Part shown: one piece after another, positions 25,501-37,500 of the stretch | Layout: every line of letters begins with the position of its first letter | How positions within the stretch are numbered: the first letter of the stretch is position 1 | The notes under the pieces: model-generated | Database searches by the model: none | Told to the model about the DNA's origin: nothing | Seen by the model: the letters and a program-made list of their open reading frames with translations, nothing else | Position numbers and translations under genes: made by a program | DNA from: Ampullaceana balthica | Lineage: Eukaryota; Mollusca; Gastropoda; Lymnaeidae | Assembly (NCBI GenBank): GCA_944989445.1 | Contig: CALYLW010000208.1 | Span: 314,424-378,423 of the forward strand | Length of the DNA: 64,000 nt | Reading direction: 5' to 3'

Positions 25501-28500
25501 GCCACGCCACACGCGCCATGGGACGAGGCAAGGCGAAAAATTTGACCTTTTAACACATGCGCAGACAATTATAAACTGGTAACTTTTTTTTTCTTTCTTT
25601 TTATTAAATGGAATCGAAACATGACCACAGAGACGTAATCAAAGTCCTTTACTTCGGCATAAAAATATATATATATAAAAATTCCCGACTAGTCATAACT
25701 TTTCCCAACTTTGAAGGCAGAGTAAATTTTTTAAAGAATTCCCGACTTTTTCCCGTTTTCCTGAGTGGGAACCATGGTTATATTTAAACGGTCTTTAAAA
25801 AGGAATGGTCATTACAACCTTAGGAAAGAGTGAAGAAATATTAGGGTTCCGATACGATTCCGATTAATCGTCCCATCACTAATTAACGCACATCATGTAC
25901 ATAAAGAAACTTCAAGCACATGTTAATATTTTGCCGCCATATTGGTTTTCGTTTTAACTCGATCATCGGTTATCTCGATGCCATTTTTCATACCCCAACG
26001 CCGTCGACTTAACCGGTTTCGACTGTATAATTATCATAGATCTCAAGACCATATAAACTGAAACTGTCTTTGTCATTATTCTATTCTACAACTAAGTCTA
26101 AGACAGTGTTATATCTTCACACATCCCAACTCTAAAGACAAAAAAGTGTCATTTCAGTAAACTATTTCTATGACATATTTTATTTGAAATTGATTCATTT
26201 ATATTTGTAACTTATTATTCTTAGAAACCTGAATTTTTATTTGGTTTTTAAATTTCCAGGAAAAAGAAGCCACCAATGTGCCCTATGCCCGCAACGCTGG
26301 TAAAAAATCTACCAGGAAGAAGATTGTCTCTCTGACCTTGAAGAAAAGGTCAAAGATCACTGAAGATGTGGCCCAACGTCTGCAGCACGGCTATGATGGT
26401 GGTGTGAGTGCAGGGGGCAACGCTCTGCTAGAGGACAGACCAATGTCTAACCTGGAGAAACTCCACTTCATCATTGGCCATGGCATTCTGAGGCCAGAAC
26501 TCAGGTACTAGCTGTATTCTTTGTCTTATTGATCTGAAAATGTTTCATACTGTTGGCATTTGATCTCAACAACTAAATTAAACTAAAATAACCACAAAAC
26601 ACTCTAGCTTTTTATTTTACCATTTTCATAAGCTATAAAGTAAAACTGATTCAAATGAATTGACTTGCAATCTTTCCAATACATTAGTTTAAAAAGTTCC
26701 CTGGCTGTGATGCTTAGATTGGTGTTGAGAGTTTCATTCCACCAATTACCAACTTACAGAAATATTAAATACATTTCCACTGTTTGCACCCCCCCCCCAA
26801 CAGAGATGAGATCTACTGCCAAATCTGCAAACAGCTAACCAACAACAGCTCAAACAGCTCTCACGCCAGAGGTTGGATCCTGCTGTGCCTCTGTGTCTGC
26901 TGCTTCCCGCCATCTGACAAGGTGATCTTCTCATTTCATAACTAGACATTTTATTTACTACAATAAAACGCAGTATTAGATATTTCTTTAACAACATGTG
27001 TTATAAGATTGCTCTTAGTCAACAGCTTTAAGAAACTCATCAAATAGACTGGTCTCATTTTTTAAGTTAATTTCAAGTATCCATTCTATTGTCAGAGCCA
27101 TATTGGTCAATACAAATTACATTTTTATTATGACATAAAATTATGTTTAGAAAAAAATAGATGTTGAATCTGGTATGTTCTTTTACTTTTATACTAATTG
27201 ATTTTTTCTTTCTTTACAGCTTCGTCCTTATCTTTTTAACTTTATCCGAGGTGGGCCTGCTGGATACGCTCCGTATTGTGAAGATAACCTGAAACGTACT
27301 CTGATCAACGGGGCCAGGAACCAGCCACCCAGCTGGCTAGAGTTGCAGGTCAGGAAAACTTAGTTTAGCCAATGAGTTGTGGAGGTATAGAAATGTGGAA
27401 TTTTATGGGCTTTCATTTTTGACTAGTTTAAAAAATTTGTGTGTCTTTTTTTTTCAGTGAAGCTAATGAGAGTTTTTCATTTATATATTCCTTAGTGTGT
27501 TTACATCTATTAAATAAATGCAATTGTTGGTGAGTCTCTATCCATTGAATAATTGCAATTGTTGGTGAGTCTCTATCCATTGAATAAATGCAATTTTTGG
27601 TGAGTCTCTATCCATTGAATAAATGCAATTTTTGGTGAGTCTCTATCCATTGAATAAATGCAATTGTTGGTGAGTCTCTATCCATTGAATAAATGCAATT
27701 GTTGGTGAGTCTCTATCCATTGAATAAATGCAATTGTTGGTGAGTTTCTATCCATTGAATAAATGCAATTGAGTGTATTAATGTTTTGTTATTGTTCCTC
27801 TCCCTGTTTGACCAGGCGACCAAATCCAAGAAGCCAGTTATCCTCCCCATCACTTTCATGGACAGTAACTCTAAAACTCTGCTAGCTGACTCAGCCACCA
27901 CTGCCAGGGAGCTCTGCCAACAACTGTCGGAAAAGATTAACCTGAAGGACCAGTTTGGATTCTCTCTCTACATAGCTCTCTTTGATAAGGTATATTGTCT
28001 TATCTGTCTACATAGCTCTCTTTGATAAGGTATATTGTCTTATCTGTCTACATAGCTCTCTTTGATAAGGTATATTGTCTTATCTGTCTACATAGCTCTC
28101 TTTGATAAGGTATATTGTCTTATCTGTCTACATAGCTCTCTTTGATAAGGTATATTGTCTTATCTGTCTACATAGCTCTCTTTGATAAGGTATATTGTCT
28201 TATCTGTCTACATAGCTCTCTTTGATAAGGTATATTGTCTTATCTGTCTACATAGCTCTCTTTGATAAGGTATATTGTCTTATCTGTCTACATAGCTCTC
28301 TTTGATAAGGTATATTGTCTTATCTGTCTACATAGCTCTCTTTGATAAGGTATATTGTCTTATCTGTCTACATAGCTCTCTTTGATAAGGTATATTGTCT
28401 TATCTGTCTACATAGCTCTCTTTGATAAGGTATATTGTCTTATCTGTCTACATAGCTCTCTTTGATAAGGTATATTGTCTTATCTGTCTACATAGCTCTC

Positions 28501-31500
28501 TTTGATAAGGTATATTGTCTTATCTGTCTACATAGCTCTCTTTGATAAGGTATATTGTCTTATCTGTCTACATAGCTCTCTTTGATAAGGTATATTGTCT
28601 TGGTCTTCTGTATGATAATTTCTTTATACAATAGAACCCACTTAACTCGAGCTCGGTTAACTCGGGGACCCTATTAAGTCAACATTTTTTATTGGAACCG
28701 CCAAATTCTCTCTTTGTCTTAGCATTTTCTCATCGGTTAATTCTATTCTTTTAAGTCGCCGAAACCACATAACACGAGCACAAAAGAGGGTCAAATTTGC
28801 CACTTAACGTTGGTTATCTCGATCCCCATGACCAATCGTCAGCTTTTGAAAATGTTAGATGTGATTTTTTTTAACCATGGAAATGCATCTAATTTCTGCC
28901 TCGCCAGGTCTGCTGCTGATGTCACAGCCCGCTTGCGTTCAGCTCTCAGCGCTGTGTTGCTTCTGGTACTATGCCAATCGCCAGCTTTTGAAAATGTTAG
29001 TTATCGATGCCACTCACCATCTCACTACCGTATTTTTGTGAGCGTCTTATAAAAAGTTTTACGATTGGTTGCGTTTATGCTAGCTAACCAATAAAATTGA
29101 TAGTTCAATAACAGTTCACGCAGCTTTAATGTTGTTCACATTTTAACATTGCCGCAATGTGTGTTATTTTTTCGGGTTTTTTGGATTTTCCAGGAAATCC
29201 AGTAAACCTTTTCGGTATTATTTTGGCCGTTGCACATCCTTGGGACCTCCTTAGCATATTTGCAAAAGACCCGAACCCTCTATCTGGTATGTTTCAGGAG
29301 GAGTTGCATTGTCAAGCTTGACAGACATTTCGAATCTATAAACACAATTCCCATTAAATGAATTCTATAAATATATTTGACAACCAAATTGTTGGTTTAA
29401 CCACCAAAATGATATTGTTTTATATTTGCATGTCTTTGTGTTCCAGGTGTCCTCACTGGGCAGTGGGGGTGACCATGTGATGGACGCCATCTCCCAGTGT
29501 GAGCAGTACGCCAAGGAGCAAGGTGCCCAGGAGAGGAATGCCCCATGGAGGCTGTTCTTTAGGAAAGAAATCTTTGCCCCCTGGCACGACCCCAGCGAGG
29601 ACGCAGTAGCCACACATTTGATTTATCAGCAGGTACAGCTTTTTAGAGCTTTACTGCAGTGATGTCAGGTACAGCTTTTTAGAGCTTTACTGTAGTGATG
29701 TCAGGTACAGCTTTTTAGAGCTTTACTGTAGTGATGTCAGGTACAGCTTTTTAGAGCTTTACTGTAGTGATGTCAGGTACAGCTTTTTAGAGCTTTACTG
29801 TAGTGATGTCAGGTACAGCTTTTTAGAGCTTTACTGTAGTGATGTCAGGTACAGCTTTTTAGAGCTTTACTGTAGTGATGTCAGGTACAGCTTTTTAGAG
29901 CTTTACTGTAGTGATGTCAGGTACAGCTTTTTAGAGCTTTACTGTAGTGATGTCAGGTACAGCTTTTTAGAGCTTTACTGTAGTGATGTCAGGTAGAGCT
30001 TTTTAGAGCTTTACTGTAGTGATGTCAGGTACAGCTTTTTAGAGCTTTACTGTAGTGATGTTAGGTACAGCTTTTTAGAGCTTTACTGTGGTGATGTCAG
30101 GTACAGCTTTTTAGAGCTTTACTGTGGTGATGTCAGGTACAGCTTTTTAGAGCTTTACTGTGGTGATGTCAGGTACAGCTTTTTAGAGCTTTACTGTAGT
30201 GATGTCAGGTACAGCTTTTTAGAGCTTTACTGTAGTGATGTCAGGTACAGCTTTTTAGTGCTTTACTGTAGTGATGTCAGGTACAGCTTTTTAGAGCTTT
30301 ACTGTAGTGATGTCAGGTACAGCTTTTTAGAGCTTTACTGTAGTGATGTCAGGTACAGCTTTTTAGAGCTTTACTGTAGTGATGTCAGGTACAGCTTTTT
30401 AGAGCTTTACTGTGGTGATGTCAGGTACAGCTTTTTAGAGCTTTACTGTGGTGATGTCAGGTATAGCTTTTTAGAGCTTTACTGTAGTGATGTCAGGTAC
30501 AGCTTTTTAGAGCTTTACTGTAGTGATGTCAGGTACAGCTTTTTAGAGCTTTACTGTGGTGATGTCAGGTACAGCTTTTTAGTGCTTTACTGTAGTGATG
30601 TCAGGTACAGCTTTTTAGAGCTTTACTGTAGTGATGTCAGGTACAGCTTTTTAGAGCTTTACTGTAGTGATGTCAGGTACAGCTTTTTAGAGCTTTACTG
30701 TAGTGATGTCAGGTACAGCTTTTTAGAGCTTTACTGTAGTGATGTCAGGTACAGCTTTTTAGAGCTTTACTGTAGTGATGTCAGGTACAGCTTTTTAGAG
30801 CTTTACTGTAGTGATGTCAGGTACAGCTTTTTAGAGCTTTACTGTAGTGATGTCAGGTACAGCTTTTTAGAGCTTTACTGTAGTGATGTCAGGTACAGCG
30901 TTTTAGAGCTTTACTGTAGTGATGTCAGGTACAGCTTTTTAGAGCTTTACTGTAGTGATGTCAGGTACAGCTTTTTAGAGCTTTACTGTAGTGATGTCAG
31001 GTACAGCTTTTTAGAGCTTTACTGTAGTGATGTCAGGTACAGCTTTTTAGAGCTTTACTGTAGTGATGTCAGGTACAGCTTTTTAGGGCTTTACTGTAGT
31101 GATGTCAGGTACAGCTTTTTAGGGCTTTACTGTAGGGATGTCAGGTACAGCTTTTTAGGGCTTTACTGTAGTGATGTCAGGTACAGCTTTTTAGAGCTTT
31201 ACTGTAGTGATGTCAGGTACAGCTTTTTAGAGCTTTACTGTAGTGATGTCAGGTACAGCTTTTTAGAGCTTTACTGTAGTGATGTCAGGTACAGCGTTTT
31301 AGAGCTTTACTGTAGTGATGTCAGGTACAGCGTTTTAGAGCTTTACTGTAGTGATGTCAGGTACAGCGTTTTAGTGCTTTACTGTAGTGATGTCAGGTAC
31401 AGCGTTTTAGTGCTTTACTGTAGTGATGTCAGGTACAGCGTTTTAGAGCTTTACTGTAGTGATGTCAGGTACAGCGTTTTAGTGCTTTACTGTAGTGATG

Positions 31501-34500
31501 TCAGGTACAGCGTTTTAGTGCTTTACTGTAGTGATGTGGCATGGATCAGATTATTTAGGTTTATGTAGGGGGTGTGGAGTGTGTGGAGTGTGAGTGTGTG
31601 GAGTGCTGGTTGAAAGAAGAAACCAGGAAAACCAACACTTTATCATTTAAATCTCTAAAGAAAATGCAGGACTAAACACGAACCATAGATAAGCGTAGGA
31701 CGCAATAATCTTCTGTATAGAAGGAGCGTCTGTAACAGATAAGATAAGATAAGATGAAAGAGGCAGCACAATGTACATCTGGGAACTTGTTTTTTGTGTT
31801 GTGTGCAGTAAGTCTGCCAATTATTATCATATATTTTCAGGTAAAGATATCTGTGCTTGTTTATTGTGTTTGACAGTTATAGAACTCAATTACAGCGCTG
31901 ACCATAACACACTTGTTCATTGTGTTTGACAGTTATAGAACTCAATTACAGCACTGACCATAACACACTTGTTTATTGTGTTTTACAGTTATAGAACTCA
32001 ATTACAGCACTGACCATAACACACTTGTTTATTGTGTTTTACAGTTATAGAACTCAATTACAGCACTGACCATAACACACTTCTAAAATGTCTTAATATC
32101 ATTTGATGGTTTTGACCAAATCAAAGTATTTTCATGTGACATTTTATTTGTTGTTGTTTAGGTTGTTCGGGGCATCAAATTTGGGGAGTACAGATGTGAC
32201 AAGGTATAGTGAAATGTACAGTCTTATAACAGACAGTGCTACAAACTGTGTGCCTTCATTTTTTTTTACCATTTGTTTTTCTTTGTCCTTTTCATTACAG
32301 ACATTACCTGTCTCCTTTTTGTCTAATTGACATTTCCTGTCTTCTTCACCTGTCTGTTTTTTGTGTGTCTTATTCTCCTAAGTTGTCAGCTTTTTGTCCT
32401 AACCAATATTAATTCAGGTAATTACTTATAGTTTTTCTAATCAATCTAACTACAATTAACACATGACTTAATTCTAAGTTATGAAATTATTATTGTTTTT
32501 TAATTTAGGTAGCATTAAGATACGAAAATATTTTGACAAGACACTTAACTTTATAAACCAAAACTATGAACCAAAGAAATGTTAATTATGTTTTCCCCAA
32601 TGAGGCAAGTATCTTCATTAAAGCATTTTCACTTCCTGTTCAGGATGAGGATCTGGCCATGATTGCAGCCCAGCAGTACTTCATCGAGTACCGCACCGAT
32701 ATCGATGCCCAGCGCATGCAGAATCTGCTGTCTTCCTACATCCCTGATTCCTACCTACAGAAGGCCAATGCCACCACCTCCTGGATGAATGCCATCATGG
32801 CCAAGTTAAAGAGTCCTTACTTCCAGAACCCCAGGATAGACCCCCTCAAGGTATTGTTACCATCATCGCCAAGTTAAAGAGTCCTTACTTCCAGAACCCC
32901 AGGATAGACCCCCTCCAGGTATTGTTACCATCATCGCCAAGTTAAAGAGTCCTTACTTCCAGAACCCCAGGATAGACCCCCTCAAGGTATTGTTACCATC
33001 ATAGCCAAGTTAAAGAGTCCTTACTTCCAGAACCCCAGGATAGACCCCCTCAAGGTATTGTTACCATCATCGCCAAGTTAAAGAGTCCTTACTTCCAGAA
33101 CCCCAGGATAGACCCCCTCAAGGTATTGTTACCATCATCGCCAAGTTAAAGAGTCCTTACTTCCAGAACCCCAGGATAGACCCCCTCAAGGTATTGTTAC
33201 CATCATCGCCAAGTTAAAGAGTCCTTACTTCCAGAACCCCAGGATAGACCCCCTCAAGGTATTGTTAATTATTGGTATTTACAATTACCATTTGCCTGGA
33301 TATAATTACCTTTCAAGGTATCAAAGTATCCCTATCTATTCTTACCTTTTTTCAAAGTATCATTACCTTCAAAGGTTTCATTACCTCCCAAAGTGTCATC
33401 AGTTCCCATGGTATAATAACCTTTCATTGGTTTATCTAATGGTTTGGATACATTGAGATACTCTAGCAAAACATGGTATCTGAACTGTTTTAAGTAATGT
33501 GTAGTCTTGATATAGCTGTTAAGTCTTGAGCTAAGTTATAGTTGGTCTTTGAGCTGTGTAAGTAATGTGTAGTCTTGATATAGCTGTTAAGTCTTGAGCT
33601 AAGTTATAGTTGGTCTTTGAGCTGTGTAAGTAATGTGTAGTCTTGATATAGCTGTTAAGTCTTGAGCTAAGTTAAAGAGTACAGCAGTATCTAGGCCGCT
33701 ACGTGCTGTTTCTAAAAAACACTGTCTAAAGGTTATCCATGGTATTTCATTTAATGGCTTGGCAGAGAACAATCTAATAGGTCGTAAGTTGAGAACAATC
33801 CAATAGGTCGTAAGTTGAGAACAATCCAATAGGTCGTAAGTTGAGAACAATCCAATAGGTCGTAAGTTGAGAACAATCCAATAGGTCGTAAGTTGACCTG
33901 ATGTTGTTACTTTTTTGGTTGGAGTAAAGCTCATTGATGGAATTTTTGTCTGTGGCCTTACATAAAATTAGAAATGATAATTTTGATGAACCAAAGTAAC
34001 TCTGATGGACTGACAAGGTGAATGTGAGCTACGCCAAGTTGAAGTGACCCCTGCTCTTCTCAAGATATTATGGAGATATTTTTGTTTGGCTGGCCAGGTA
34101 AAGGAAGACAATGTGAGCTACGCCAAGTTGAAGTGACCCCTGCTCTTCTCAAGATATTATGGAGATATTTTTGTTTGGCTGGCCAGGTAAAGGAAGACAA
34201 TGTGAGCTACGCCAAGTTGAAGTGACCCCTGCTCTTCTCAAGATATTATGGAGATATTTTTGTTTGGCTGGCCAGGTAAAGGAAGACAATGTGAGCTACG
34301 CCAAGTTGAAGTGACCCCTGCTCTTCTCAAGATATTATGGAGATATTTTTGTTTGGCTGGCCAGGTAAAGGAAGACAATGTGAGCTACGCCAAGTTGAAG
34401 TGACCCCTGCTCTTCTCAAGATATTATGGAGATATTTTTGTTTGGCTGGCCAGGTAAAGGAAGACAATGTGAGCTACGCCAAGTTGAAGTGACCCCTGCT

Positions 34501-37500
34501 CTTCTCAAGATATTATGGAGATATTTTTGTTTGGCTGGCCAGGTAAAGGAAGACAATGTGAGCTACGCCAAGTTGAAGTGACCCCTGCTCTTCTCAAGAT
34601 ATTATGGAGATATTTTTGTTTGGCTGGCCAGGTAAAGGAAGACAATGTGAGCTACGCCAAGTTGAAGTGACCCCTGCTCTTCTCAAGATATTATGGAGAT
34701 ATTTTTGTTTGGCTGGCCAGGTAAAGGAAGACAATGTGAGCTACGCCAAGTTGAAGTGACCCCTGCTCTTCTCAAGATATTATGGAGATATTTTTGTTTG
34801 GCTGGCCAGGTAAAGGAAGACAATGTGAGCTACGCCAAGTTGAAGTGACCCCTGCTCTTCTCAAGATATTATGGAGATATTTTTGTTTGGCTGGCCAGGT
34901 AAAGGAAGACAATGTGAGCTACGCCAAGTTGAAGTGACCCCTGCTCTTCTCAAGATATTATGGAGATATTTTTGTTTGGCTGGCCAGGTAAAGGAAGACA
35001 ATGTGAGCTACGCCAAGTTGAAGTGACCCCTGCTCTTCTCAAGATATTATGGAGATATTTTTGTTTGGCTGGCCAGGTAAAGGAAGACAATGTGAGCTAC
35101 GCCAAGTTGAAGTGACCCCTGCTCTTCTCAAGATATTATGGAGATATTTTTGTTTGGCTGGCCAGGTAAAGGAAGACAATGTGAGCTACGCCAAGTTGAA
35201 GTGACCCCTGCTCTTCTCAAGATATTATGGAGATATTTTTGTTTGGCTGGCCAGGTAAAGGAAGACAATGTGAGCTACGCCAAGTTGAAGTGACCCCTGC
35301 TCTTCTCAAGATATTATGGAGATATTTTTGTTTGGCTGGCCAGGTAAAGGAAGACAATGTGAGCTACGCCAAGTTGAAGTGACCCCTGCTCTTCTCAAGA
35401 TATTATGGAGATATTTTTGTTTGGCTGGCCAGGTAAAGGAAGACAATGTGAGCTACGCCAAGTTGAAGTGACCCCTGCTCTTCTCAAGATATTATGGAGA
35501 TATTTTTGTTTGGCTGGCCAGGTAAAGGAAGACAATGTGAGCTACGCCAAGTTGAAGTGACCCCTGCTCTTCTCAAGATATTATGGAGATATTTTTGTTT
35601 GGCTGGCCAGGTAAAGGAAGACAATGTGAGCTACGCCAAGTTGAAGTGACCCCTGCTCTTCTCAAGATATTATGGAGATATTTTTGTTTGGCTGGCCAGG
35701 TAAAGGAAGACAATGTGAGCTACGCCAAGTTGAAGTGACCCCTGCTCTTCTCAAGATATTATGGAGATATTTTTGTTTGGCTGGCCAGGTAAAGGAAGAC
35801 AATGTGAGCTACGCCAAGTTGAAGTGACCCCTGCTCTTCTCAAGATATTATGGAGATATTTTTGTTTGGCTGGCCAGGTAAAGGAAGACAATGTGAGCTA
35901 CGCCAAGTTGAAGTGACCCCTGCTCTTCTCAAGATATTATGGAGATATTTTTGTTTGGCTGGCCAGGTAAAGGAAGACAATGTGAGCTACGCCAAGTTGA
36001 AGTGACCCCTGCTCTTCTCAAGATATTATGGAGATATTTTTGTTTGGCTGGCCAGGTAAAGGAAGACAATGTGAGCTACGCCAAGTTGAAGTGACCCCTG
36101 CTCTTCTCAAGATATTATGGAGATATTTTTGTTTGGCTGGCCAGGTAAAGGAAGACAATGTGAGCTACGCCAAGTTGAAGTGACCCCTGCTCTTCTCAAG
36201 ATATTATGGAGATATTTTTGTTTGGCTGGCCAGGTAAAGGAAGACAATGTGAGCTACGCCAAGTTGAAGTGACCCCTGCTCTTCTCAAGATATTATGGAG
36301 ATATTTTTGTTTGGCTGGCCAGGTAAAGGAAGACAATGTGAGCTACGCCAAGTTGAGTGACCCCTGCTCTTCTCAAGATATTATGGAGATATTTTTGTTT
36401 GGCTGGCCAGGTAAAGGAAGACAATGTGAGCTACGCCAAGTTGAAGTGACCCCTGCTCTTCTCAAGATATTATGGAGATATTTTTGTTTGGCTGGCCAGG
36501 TAAAGGAAGACAATGTGAGCTACGCCAAGTTGAAGTGACCCCTGCTCTTCTCAAGATATTATGGAGATATTTTTGTTTGGCTGGCCAGGTAAAGGAAGAC
36601 AATGTGAGCTACGCCAAGTTGAAGTGACCCCTGCTCTTCTCAAGATATTATGGAGATATTTTTGTTTGGCTGGCCAGGTAAAGGAAGACAATGTGAGCTA
36701 CGCCAAGTTGAAGTGACCCCTGCTCTTCTCAAGATATTATGGAGATATTTTTGTTTGGCTGGCCAGGTAAAGGAAGACAATGTGAGCTACGCCAAGTTGA
36801 AGTGACCCCTGCTCTTCTCAAGATATTATGGAGATATTTTTGTTTGGCTGGCCAGGTAAAGGAAGACAATGTGAGCTACGCCAAGTTGAAGTGACCCCTG
36901 CTCTTCTCAAGATATTATGGAGATATTTTTGTTTGGCTGGCCAGGTAAAGGAAGACAATGTGAGCTACGCCAAGTTGAAGTGACCCCTGCTCTTCTCAAG
37001 ATATTATGGAGATATTTTTGTTTGGCTGGCCAGGTAAAGGAAGACAATGTGAGCTACGCCAAGTTGAAGTGACCCCTGCTCTTCTCAAGATATTATGGAG
37101 ATATTTTTGTTTGGCTGGCCAGGTAAAGGAAGACAATGTGAGCTACGCCAAGTTGAAGTGACCCCTGCTCTTCTCAAGATATTATGGAGATATTTTTGTT
37201 TGGCTGGCCAGGTAAAGGAAGACAATGTGAGCTACGCCAAGTTGAAGTGACCCCTGCTCTTCTCAAGATATTATGGAGATATTTTTGTTTGGCTGGCCAG
37301 GTAAAGGAAGACAATGTGAGCTACGCCAAGTTGAAGTGACCCCTGCTCTTCTCAAGATATTATGGAGATATTTTTGTTTGGCTGGCCAGGTAAAGGAAGA
37401 CAATGTGAGCTACGCCAAGTTGAAGTGACCCCTGCTCTTCTCAAGATATTATGGAGATATTTTTGTTTGGCTGGCCAGGTAAAGGAAGACAATGTGAGCT

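Noticed and set aside
26278..26511. Separate small gene starting at ATG 26278
   Set aside because: The frame is exon 18 of the myosin read from an internal Met-less boundary; the true exon starts at 26260 after an AG acceptor.
30258..31568. 436-codon open frame
   Set aside because: It is the 36-bp array read in a frame without stops; the peptide is one 12-residue word repeated, and it begins inside intron 22.
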